Shown here in pieces: positions 1 to 5,541 of a DNA stretch of 8,748 nucleotides. Positions within the stretch are counted from its first letter, which is position 1, and each line of letters begins with the position of its first letter. This DNA comes from Ilumatobacter sp. (GTDB lineage Bacteria > Actinomycetota > Acidimicrobiia > Acidimicrobiales > Ilumatobacteraceae), in the NCBI GenBank assembly GCA_029263275.1, contig JAJCXU010000430.1, positions 1 through 8,748 on the forward strand. The letters run 5' to 3'. The translations under genes were made by a program, and so were the position numbers. The notes under the pieces are model-generated. The model saw only the letters and a list, made by a program, of their open reading frames with translations. It searched no databases and was not told the origin of the DNA.

Positions 1-2
1 TG

Positions 3-1277
3 CCCGAGACCGATGACGACGCACTACAAATCGTCACCGTGCATGGCTCGAAAGGCCTCGAGTTTCCCATCACGATCCTGTCGGGAATGACGACGAAGGC
101 CCAGGGCAAGAAGAACGGTGTCAGTGTGCTCTGGAACGAGACCGGCCAGCCTGAGGTCAAGCTCCGCTCAGGTGTTGCCACGGCTGAACACACCGCACGC
201 GCCGACATCGAAGAGGAGATGGACGGGCACGAGAAGCTGCGTTTGCTCTACGTCGCCGCGACGCGTGCCCGCGACCACCTCATCGTGTCCGGACATCACA
301 AGGCCAGCAAGAAAACCGAAGACACCTACGCGGGTCGCCTCGCGACGTTTGCCACCGAGCACCCCGAGTTGAGTCGCCGGTTCGAGTCATCGGATCGTCC
401 GACCGAGAGCGCCCGGGTACCGCCTCAGGCAGAACAGTCCGCTCCGGTGAGCGAGCCAGCCGGCGACGCGATGGCTGCTCGGGCGCGGTGGATCGCCGAG
501 CGACGAGCACTGCTCGCTCCACACGACACCCCGGCGGCGTACTCCGCAACAGCGATTGCACGAGCGGTCGACAACTCGGTACCCGACACCGACACTGACG
601 ACGTGGCCGCCGAATCTGACTCGGGTCCGACCATCGTCCGCAAGAAGGGCCGTGCCGGTTCAGCCATCGGGAGCGCGGTGCACGCCACGTTGGAGGTCAT
701 CGATTTCGACGATCCTGTCGACCTCGATGCGCTGGTAGCCCGGCAGTGCGATCTCCACGCGATTCCCGACGCCGTCGACACGGTGACGGCACTCGTCCGC
801 TCCGCCCTCGCGTCAGATGCGCTCGACCTGGCTCGGCGCCACAGTTCGTTCCGCGAGCTGTACGTCGCTGCTCCGCTCGGCGATGTGATGATCGAGGGGT
901 ACTTCGATCTGCTGGTGCAGGCTCCAGCTGTCCTCGTCATCATCGACTGGAAGACCGACAGCGCGTCCTCGCCGAAGGAGATCGATGCGAAGCTCGCGGC
1001 CTACGAGTTGCAGGGAGCCACGTACGCGGTGGCGCTGGAGGAGAGCACGGGCATCGACGTCATCGATTGTCGTTTCGTCTTCTGCAAGGCACGTGGTGCC
1101 GTTGAGCGGTCGGTCGCCGATCTGGCTGGAGCAAAACAGCGCGTGCGCGACGCCGTGACCGTCGGCCTGGTGCTTGGTGATACCGCTCAGTCTAACGACG
1201 GTGACCAGGTGGGCCACGGAGCACCGGGCCCGGCATCCACCGCCACGACCTCGCAGCCGAGCCTGTTCAGCGATTGA
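3..1277 (+). CDS. AddA/RecB-type UvrD-family helicase-nuclease, C-terminal part (5' end outside window)
   Basis: The reading frame is already open at base 3, so the start lies upstream; 424 residues are visible. Near the front is the superfamily 1 helicase motif VHGSKGLEFP (39-68), and about 65 residues on is motif VI, LLYVAATRARDH (243-278), which carries the arginine finger. A proline/alanine-rich linker follows. The C-terminal third is a RecB-type PD-(D/E)XK nuclease: GSAVHATLE (about 669-695), the acidic residue in EGYFDLL (894-914), the catalytic DWKTD (945-959), and the QGATY motif (1011-1025). Such enzymes resect double-strand breaks, coupling unwinding to strand cleavage, usually with an AddB/RecC-like partner. 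No Cys cluster for an Fe-S nuclease is visible (three scattered Cys in the nuclease part), which favours an AddA-like subunit over AddB. The gene ends inside the convergent kinase gene. Family assignment is firm; the subunit name is inferred because most of the helicase is missing. Confidence 0.93.
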   Translation, partial: PETDDDALQIVTVHGSKGLEFPITILSGMTTKAQGKKNGVSVLWNETGQPEVKLRSGVATAEHTARADIEEEMDGHEKLRLLYVAATRARDHLIVSGHHKASKKTEDTYAGRLATFATEHPELSRRFESSDRPTESARVPPQAEQSAPVSEPAGDAMAARARWIAERRALLAPHDTPAAYSATAIARAVDNSVPDTDTDDVAAESDSGPTIVRKKGRAGSAIGSAVHATLEVIDFDDPVDLDALVARQCDLHAIPDAVDTVTALVRSALASDALDLARRHSSFRELYVAAPLGDVMIEGYFDLLVQAPAVLVIIDWKTDSASSPKEIDAKLAAYELQGATYAVALEESTGIDVIDCRFVFCKARGAVERSVADLAGAKQRVRDAVTVGLVLGDTAQSNDGDQVGHGAPGPASTATTSQPSLFSD

Positions 1278-2245
1278 CGCGTCGCCGAGTCGACCTCGTC
1301 GTTCGGGCTGAGTACCACGATGGCGCCCCCCGATCCGGTGTAGTTGGCTGACGCCCCGGCAGATCGAGCCGCGTCGATCATCTCGACGTGGCCGGGCACG
1401 AGGTCGATCATGCTTGCCCGCAATTCGTACGTGGCGTCCATCGACTCCCCGAGCCACTCGGCATCGCCGGCAGCAAAGGCATTCGCGGCGGAGACTGCGT
1501 GCGCCTTCAACTGGCTCATCGCTCCTCGAACGGCCTGGTCGCCGGCGTCGAAACGTCGCCGGAGATCGCCGTGAACGACGTGGCTCGGCTCGGAAAGCGC
1601 CGCGCGGTGCGCGACCAAGAACCGAAGATCGGCAGCGGGCTCGACCATCTGCGAGCTGCCGCGGTCTTCGCCCGGCGCTCGTTCTGCTCCGAATTCGCCG
1701 GGCTGGTCGAAACGCATGAGCAACGGTCGTCCGAACGCCTGGAGGAGGCGGTCCTGCAGACCCGCGGTGATGCCCAGCTGTTGCGTCTCGATGACGAAGG
1801 CGGCCGACGCCAGAGCGATCCGATGGGGCAGCGGCTGGTGAGCTGCGCGGTACAGAGCTCGGAGTACGCCGATCACGATCGCGCTCGATCCGGCGAGACC
1901 GACGGACACCGGAATGGTCGACGTCACAACGATCGAACACGGCGAGGGTGGAGCGTCGACGCTGCGGAGGAACTTGGTCACCGTCGCGAGAAGCAGGGCA
2001 TGCGGGTCATCGGGTCCAATGCCTGCGGCACTGTCGTGAACGGCGGCGATGCTTTCGAAGACACGCCGACCAGAGAGTTGGTCGCACACCGACCAGTGTT
2101 CAGCCTCGTGCAACGTGACGGTTGCGGCGTAGGCATCCAAGGGAATCGCGAACACCGCACCGGCGTATCCGTCGGACGGGTTGCCGGCGAGCGCGGCGCG
2201 AGCCTGGACGGACTCGACAATCGGTTCCTCGTCCAACCTGCGCAC
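1187..2245 (-). CDS. GHMP-family sugar kinase, glucuronokinase-like
   Basis: A 352-residue GHMP-superfamily small-molecule kinase (the galactokinase, homoserine, mevalonate and phosphomevalonate kinase fold). Motif 1 is ARAALAGNPSDGYAG (15-29), the ATP-binding glycine/serine loop is PVSVGLAGSSA (112-122), AGLQDR is at 161-166, and the C-terminal motif 3 is NYTGSGGAIVVL (301-312). GNPSD, AGLQDR and TGSGGA together resemble plant glucuronokinase, which makes glucuronate-1-phosphate from glucuronate and ATP. This is from memory of that family, and the substrate is not proven. The GTG start is the first possible start after an in-frame stop, and motif 1 follows by the usual 10-20 residues. There is no good ribosome binding site; a weak TACAAC box lies 6 nt upstream. 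The 3' end overlaps the helicase gene by 91 bp. No UDP-sugar pyrophosphorylase or uronate gene is adjacent. Alternatives: L-fucose or heptose-type kinase, or another sugar-1-kinase. Confidence 0.88.
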   Translation of the reverse strand: MRRLDEEPIVESVQARAALAGNPSDGYAGAVFAIPLDAYAATVTLHEAEHWSVCDQLSGRRVFESIAAVHDSAAGIGPDDPHALLLATVTKFLRSVDAPPSPCSIVVTSTIPVSVGLAGSSAIVIGVLRALYRAAHQPLPHRIALASAAFVIETQQLGITAGLQDRLLQAFGRPLLMRFDQPGEFGAERAPGEDRGSSQMVEPAADLRFLVAHRAALSEPSHVVHGDLRRRFDAGDQAVRGAMSQLKAHAVSAANAFAAGDAEWLGESMDATYELRASMIDLVPGHVEMIDAARSAGASANYTGSGGAIVVLSPNDEVDSATRQSLNRLGCEVVAVDAGPGAPWPTWSPSLD

Positions 2246-2267
2246 GTGCTGGTTGTAGCACGTCCTC

Positions 2268-2273
2268 TACGTT
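2268..2273 (+). promoter_or_regulatory. Leaderless -10 box (TACGTT) of the acetyltransferase gene
   Basis: TACGTT fits TANNNT and ends 6 nt before the ATG at 2280, so transcription would begin at or next to the start codon. There is no Shine-Dalgarno sequence. The matching -35 region would fall on the opening codons of the divergent kinase gene. On the opposite strand a poorer box, TACAAC (2257-2252), sits 6 nt before the kinase GTG, so the two promoters would share the 34-bp gap. No recognisable -35 hexamer is visible. Confidence 0.45.
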
Positions 2274-2279
2274 GGCGGA

Positions 2280-2876
2280 ATGCTGATTCGTCGGGCAACC
2301 GAAGCCGACTTCCGGAACATGTGCATCACCGCTATGCGGGCGTTCCACGACGACCCGGTGATGCGGTGGCTGTATCCGGACGACGACGCGTACTTCCAGC
2401 CGGATGGGGCGGTCTTCGCCGGGGCGATGACCAACTGGATTGCACACCGGCAGCCGTGGTGCACTGACGACGCGGCGGCCATCGCCATCTGGTTCCCTCC
2501 TGCCGTTCCCGGAGAACCTGAGCCGGAGGCGATCAAGGTCGGTCCGCCACCGAGTCCAGAACTGTTGGCGCGGTTCGAGCTGATCGGTCCGCCGATGGAG
2601 GCGAACAAGCCCGCTGAACCGCACTGGTACCTCCAGTTGCTCGCGACACATCCGGACTGGCAGCGACAGGGCTTGGGTGCACTCCTGATGGACGCCGTCT
2701 TCGAGCAGGCCGATCGGGACGGCATCCCGTGCTATCTGGAGACCGAGCGGCCGGAGCTGGTTTCCTACTACCGCCACCACGGCTTCGAAGTGCGCAGCGA
2801 GTGGGACCTCGACCCCGATGCCACCCTCGGCGAAGTCGGCCCCCACATGTGGGGCATGCTCCGCCCCGCCCCTTAG
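2280..2876 (+). CDS. GNAT-family N-acetyltransferase
   Basis: A 198-residue single-domain GNAT protein that transfers an acyl group, usually acetyl, from CoA to an amine; the substrate cannot be told from the sequence. The N-terminal strand and helix LIRRATEADF (2-11) is typical of the fold. Motif A, the CoA pyrophosphate loop, is clear: LLATHPDWQRQGLGALLM (120-137), with the Q/R-x-x-G-x-G/A core. Motif B follows as CYLETERPELVSYYRHHGFEV (151-171 in outline), where the YY and GF are the usual C-terminal signature. The middle (about 40-115) is proline-rich and typical of the larger actinobacterial GNATs that act on small molecules. The ATG at 2280 is chosen because a TANNNT box lies 6 nt upstream and the first residues match the family start. 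It is divergent from the kinase gene. Base composition matches the other core genes. The downstream inverted-repeat element begins 37 bp after the stop. Confidence 0.9.
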   Translation: MLIRRATEADFRNMCITAMRAFHDDPVMRWLYPDDDAYFQPDGAVFAGAMTNWIAHRQPWCTDDAAAIAIWFPPAVPGEPEPEAIKVGPPPSPELLARFELIGPPMEANKPAEPHWYLQLLATHPDWQRQGLGALLMDAVFEQADRDGIPCYLETERPELVSYYRHHGFEVRSEWDLDPDATLGEVGPHMWGMLRPAP

Positions 2877-2912
2877 CTCTGACGCGTCGAGGTCGCCCCG
2901 GCTCACGCCATC

Positions 2913-3036
2913 CCGAAATTCGTGCCGAGGGTGTCCTCTGAGGTCACTCTCACAACAAATTCTTGGACCGGAGCGGCCAGGCCTCCAAACATGATGCGAA
3001 GGCACCCGCGGAGGGCACCTTGGGCACGAATTTCGG
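2913..3036 (+). repeat. MITE-like element, left copy (124 bp with terminal inverted repeats)
   Basis: The element opens with CCGAAATTCGTGCC and closes with its exact reverse complement GGCACGAATTTCGG. The inverted ends extend imperfectly to about 26 bp (GAGGGTGTCCTC at the left against the complement of GAGGGCACCTTG at the right). A second copy lies inverted at 4551-4675. Aligned by eye, the two share roughly 85% of positions (about 16 substitutions and three 1-base gaps) and an identical 22-bp core (2941-2962 against 4647-4626). It has no coding capacity of its own. Size and structure suit a non-autonomous mobile element or a REP-like palindromic repeat. No convincing target duplication flanks this copy. 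Confidence 0.8.
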
Positions 3037-3072
3037 ACAGTGGAAGTGTTGCTTGGGGGTGTGTGTGGCTGT

Positions 3073-3097
3073 GGAACACTGATTGGTGAGGACGTTT
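3073..3097 (+). promoter_or_regulatory. Candidate ECF-sigma promoter of the secreted repeat protein gene
   Basis: GGAAC (3073-3077) is followed after 15 nt by CGTT (3093-3096). ECF sigma factors commonly read a GGAAC or GAAC -35 and a CGTC or CGTT -10 about 15-17 nt apart. A transcript starting several bases downstream would leave a leader of about 30 nt carrying the GGAGGT ribosome binding site at 3125. This is a pattern match only; the motif is short and the spacing is at the low end. Confidence 0.3.
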
Positions 3098-3124
3098 GGT
3101 ATCTGGGCCGGGCGCCTATGCCTT

Positions 3125-3130
3125 GGAGGT
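3125..3130 (+). promoter_or_regulatory. Shine-Dalgarno site GGAGGT that sets the start of the secreted protein
   Basis: GGAGGT lies 5 nt before GTG 3136 in the frame of the repeat protein. The frame stays open back to a GTG at 3040, but that would add 32 residues with no secretion logic, starting only 4 nt after the left element. Starting at 3136 puts the basic n-region and hydrophobic core exactly where a signal peptide should be. This is the only good Shine-Dalgarno sequence I found before a gene in the window. Confidence 0.7.
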
Positions 3131-3135
3131 GTCCG

Positions 3136-4530
3136 GTGTCAGTGACGATTCGTCTTCGTTCGATCGCGTGGTTCGTAGGAGGAGCAGTCGTCGCGATGGT
3201 CGTCATGTTGATGTTGATCGCTGCTGCGCGGGTTGATGCTGCGCCTGGCGATGTGGATACGACGTTTGTGCCGGTGACGCCGTGTCGTCTCGAGGACACC
3301 CGCGAGCTTGGTGGGGCGCCGTTGGCCGCGGGTGAGGTTCGAGTGTTCGAGGCGTTTGGCACGCGTGGCCCTGTTGTCGGGTCGCAGTGCACGATTCCTA
3401 CCGACGCGGTTGGGTTGTCGATGAATGTGACGGCGTTGGGTGCGTCGGTCGAGTCGTTCTTGACGATCTGGCCTGATGGTGTGCCTCAGCCGTTTGTGTC
3501 GAGTTTGAATCCGGCGCCGGGTCAGCCGCCGATACCGAATGCCGTGGCGACACCGATCTCGTCGGCTGGCCGGTTCAAGGTGTTCAACAATGCGGGGTCC
3601 GTCGGGATGATCATCGACGTCAACGGCTATTACACGAAGTCATCGTTGACCGAGCTCGCACAGAAGGTCAGCGCACTCGAGACGAAACTTGCGTCGATGA
3701 CCGCAACGACAGTTGATGGGCATCCCACCGTCCGATTCACCGGCGTCAACGTCCAGATCGTCGACGGAAGCACGGACAGCGTGTGCGGCGTGACCGGTTT
3801 TGAGAACTGCAACGGCGTCGGAAATTTGATCGTCGGCTACAACGAGCCGGGCAGGATTGCGGAACCACGGACCGGAAGCCACAACATCGTCGTCGGCACC
3901 GAACACGGTTGGACCAGCCACTCGGGGCTCGTGGCCGGCTTTTCGAACGTGATCTCCGATGAGTGGGCCAGCGTCTCAGGCGGAGCACACAACGACGCAA
4001 GCGGTCCGGCGTCGTCGATATCGGGCGGCGTCGACGGCACGGCCAGTGGCGTTGGCTCATCGGTATCCGGTGGTTCGGTCAACACAGCAAGCGGCAAGAA
4101 CTCGTCGGTCTCAGGCGGTGGCTACAACGTGGCGAGCAGTTTCGACTCGTCGGTGTCCGGGGGGAGAAACAACTCCGCAACCACTGGTCTCGCCCCGTCC
4201 GTGTCAGGCGGCTATCTGAATGTGGCGTCGGGGGAGTACGCGTCGGTTTCGGGCGGTGGCACCAACGCCGCCAGCGGCGAACGCGCGTCGGTGTCGGGTG
4301 GCCTCGAGAACACCGCAAGTGGACCGAGGTCGTCGGTGTCTGGTGGAAAGGAGAACTCGGCGACGCAGAACCAGGGATGGGCGAGCGGCGGGTTCCGCAA
4401 CTCAGCCACGGGCGTCGGAGCCTCGGCGTTGGGAGGTAGCGACAACACGGCAGGACCCACGTTCAACGACGTCACCGCGGTCGGAGGAATCAGCAAGACG
4501 TGCAACACCTCGACGGCGCAACTCTGCTGA
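3136..4530 (+). CDS. Secreted repeat protein: signal peptide, FVPVTPCR-type domain, coiled coil, 15-residue SVSGG repeats
   Basis: A 464-residue exported protein of unknown role. From the GTG at 3136: basic n-region with a hydrophobic core (1-33) and a likely signal-peptidase site after VDA (33-35). A beta-rich domain follows (about 42-166), opening with TTFVPVTPCRLEDTR and ending DVNGYY, a module recurrent in exported actinobacterial proteins; C50 and C85 may pair. Then come a short coiled coil (SLTELAQKVSALETKLASM, about 170-188), a linker with C217/C225 and GNLIVGYNEP, and 11 tandem repeats (278-443) of the form xSVSGGxxNxASGxx. These resemble Hep_Hag/YadA-head repeats, which form stacked beta-rolls in surface adhesins. 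The protein ends in TCNTSTAQLC, so its last residue is Cys. There is no sorting signal or C-terminal membrane anchor. A surface or matrix role is inferred. It lies between inverted MITE-like elements, and codon use changes abruptly near 3590. It could also be annotated simply as a hypothetical protein. Confidence 0.85.
   Translation: MSVTIRLRSIAWFVGGAVVAMVVMLMLIAAARVDAAPGDVDTTFVPVTPCRLEDTRELGGAPLAAGEVRVFEAFGTRGPVVGSQCTIPTDAVGLSMNVTALGASVESFLTIWPDGVPQPFVSSLNPAPGQPPIPNAVATPISSAGRFKVFNNAGSVGMIIDVNGYYTKSSLTELAQKVSALETKLASMTATTVDGHPTVRFTGVNVQIVDGSTDSVCGVTGFENCNGVGNLIVGYNEPGRIAEPRTGSHNIVVGTEHGWTSHSGLVAGFSNVISDEWASVSGGAHNDASGPASSISGGVDGTASGVGSSVSGGSVNTASGKNSSVSGGGYNVASSFDSSVSGGRNNSATTGLAPSVSGGYLNVASGEYASVSGGGTNAASGERASVSGGLENTASGPRSSVSGGKENSATQNQGWASGGFRNSATGVGASALGGSDNTAGPTFNDVTAVGGISKTCNTSTAQLC
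3967..4464 (+). repeat. Eleven coding tandem repeats of 15-16 residues (45-48 bp)
   Basis: The units start at ASVSGGAHNDASGPA and run to ASALGGSDNTAGPTF. Ten are 15 residues long and one (SSVSGGRNNSATTGLA) has 16. Conserved positions are the SVSGG turn, Asn at position 9 and ASG at 11-13. At DNA level the units have diverged, with different synonymous codons for the same residues, so this is an old protein repeat held by selection rather than a recent slippage array. The last three units are degenerate (GWASGG, ASALGG). Confidence 0.9.
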
Positions 4531-4550
4531 GGCCAAGCCGTCGCGTCAAT

Positions 4551-4675
4551 CCGAAATTCGTGCGCAGGATGCCCTGCACGGGCACTTTCGCATCATTTTT
4601 GGGAGGCCTGGTCCGCTCGATCCTGGAATTTGTTGTGAGAGTGACCTGAGAGGGCACCCTCGTCACGAATATCGG
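4551..4675 (-). repeat. MITE-like element, right copy (125 bp), inverted relative to the left copy
   Basis: Read on the minus strand, this matches the element at 2913-3036 along its full length at roughly 85% identity. Its own ends are imperfect inverted repeats: CCGAAATTCGTGCG at the left against CCGATATTCGTGAC for the complement of the right end, with about 6 mismatches in 26. It starts 20 bp after the repeat-protein stop and ends 54 bp before the stop of the oppositely oriented epimerase gene, so it occupies a convergent intergenic gap and could also act as a two-way terminator. AAT occurs directly on both sides, which could be a 3-bp target duplication or chance. Confidence 0.8.
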
Positions 4676-4729
4676 AATGATGGGTGGTGGTGAGGGGCGC
4701 GGCGGGGTGACAGAGGGCGCGGGCGCGGG

Positions 4730-5413
4730 TCAGGCGATGGCGGCGTGGGCGCGGGCGCGCAGGTCGCTGACCGCGTGCTCGAGGCCTTCGGGGTCGCGGT
4801 AGAGCGCGCTTCCGGCGATGAGGACGTTGGCGCCAGCGGCGGCAGCTCCGGCGATGGTGTCCGGGCCGATGCCCCCGTCGACTTCGAGCTCGATCTCGTC
4901 GCCGCGACCCGAGTCGTCGAGCATCTTGCGGACTTCGGCGATCTTCGGCTCCATGGCGGAGATGTAGGACTGGCCGCCGAAACCGGGATTGACCGTCATG
5001 ACGAGCACGAGGTCAACAAGATCGAGCACGTGCTCGATGGCCGAAGCGGGCGTCGCCGGGTTGAGCGCGACAGCAGCGTTGCCGCCGAGCGCGTTGATGT
5101 TGCCGAGGGTCCGGTGCAGGTGTGTGCAGGCCTCGGCGTGCACGATCAGTCGTGAGCAACCGGCGTCGATGTAGTCCTTGGCCATCACATCGGGTGTGTA
5201 GACCATCATGTGGGCTTCGAACGGGAGGCTGCAGTGCTGTCGAGCTGACTTGATCACGTCGGGGCCGAACGTCAGATTCGGGACGAACTGGCCATCCATG
5301 ACATCCCACTGGATGAGGTCGACACCGGCAGCCTCGAGCGCGGCCACCTCCTCACCGAGCTTGGAGAAGTCGGCGGGCAGGACGGACGGGACGATCTGAA
5401 TCGGGCGGGCCAC
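4730..5413 (-). CDS. rpe: Ribulose-phosphate 3-epimerase
   Basis: A 227-residue TIM-barrel enzyme of the usual family length that interconverts D-ribulose 5-phosphate and D-xylulose 5-phosphate in the cytoplasmic pentose phosphate pathway. Family signatures occur in order: VPSVLPADF with Ser10, DVMDGQFVPNLTFGP (37-51) with catalytic Asp37, HMM with metal-ligand His68, VNPGFGGQ (141-148) binding phosphate, EVDGGI (177-182) with catalytic Asp179, and AGSALY (200-205). One metal ligand differs: the expected His two residues before Asp37 is Gln35 (CAG). The other ligands are intact, so activity is expected. GTG at 5413 is chosen because TAGTTT lies 7 nt upstream, which suits a leaderless transcript, and because the N-terminus matches the family. 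It converges on the secreted protein gene, with the right-hand element between them. Confidence 0.96.
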   Translation of the reverse strand: MARPIQIVPSVLPADFSKLGEEVAALEAAGVDLIQWDVMDGQFVPNLTFGPDVIKSARQHCSLPFEAHMMVYTPDVMAKDYIDAGCSRLIVHAEACTHLHRTLGNINALGGNAAVALNPATPASAIEHVLDLVDLVLVMTVNPGFGGQSYISAMEPKIAEVRKMLDDSGRGDEIELEVDGGIGPDTIAGAAAAGANVLIAGSALYRDPEGLEHAVSDLRARAHAAIA

Positions 5414-5421
5414 GGCGCAGA

Positions 5422-5427
5422 AACTAG
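5422..5427 (-). promoter_or_regulatory. Leaderless -10 box (TAGTTT) of rpe
   Basis: On the minus strand TAGTTT stands 7 nt before the GTG start codon at 5413, with no ribosome binding site between. This matches the TANNNT box typical of leaderless actinobacterial transcripts. No convincing -35 hexamer is visible. Confidence 0.45.
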
Positions 5428-5500
5428 CGGGGCGTCAGTCGTCGCCCGGAATTCGGAAGCCGCGCGCTGGTGTGGCGGGCCTCTCCGTTCTCATCCCGAG

Positions 5501-5526
5501 GTGAAGCGGAGACGTGAAGCGGAGAG
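5501..5526 (+). repeat. Two 13-bp direct repeats upstream of rpe
   Basis: GTGAAGCGGAGA occurs twice in direct succession (5501-5512 and 5514-5525), each followed by one more base (C, then G). The pair lies in the 128-bp gap between the small acidic protein gene and rpe, about 75-100 bp upstream of the rpe start. CCTCTCCG (5480-5487) is the reverse complement of CGGAGAGG (5520-5527), so a hairpin with a 32-nt loop is possible. It could be a regulator site, part of a terminator for the small gene, or a chance duplication. Confidence 0.4.
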
Positions 5527-5541
5527 GTGTAAACGGGCAGG

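Noticed and set aside
813..1940. 375-codon minus-strand frame overlapping helicase and kinase
   Set aside because: Arginine-rich shadow of the kinase and helicase genes with no plausible start region or domain.
1388..2467. 359-codon plus-strand frame opposite the kinase
   Set aside because: Antisense to well-supported GHMP motifs; its own translation has no family signature and it runs into the acetyltransferase in another frame.
3040..3135. 32-residue N-terminal extension of the secreted protein from GTG 3040
   Set aside because: Starts 4 nt after the repeat element with no ribosome site, and would bury the signal peptide; GGAGGT 5 nt before GTG 3136 is decisive.
2100..3392. 430-codon minus-strand frame across the acetyltransferase, left element and secreted gene
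   Set aside because: It crosses three unrelated features, has low-complexity Arg/His/Pro-rich translation and no domain.
3967..4464. CRISPR or recent satellite array
   Set aside because: The repeats are in frame, have no spacers, and vary at synonymous sites; they are protein repeats.
4548..4678. 3-bp target duplication (AAT) around the right element
   Set aside because: Too short to trust, and the left copy has no matching flanking duplication.
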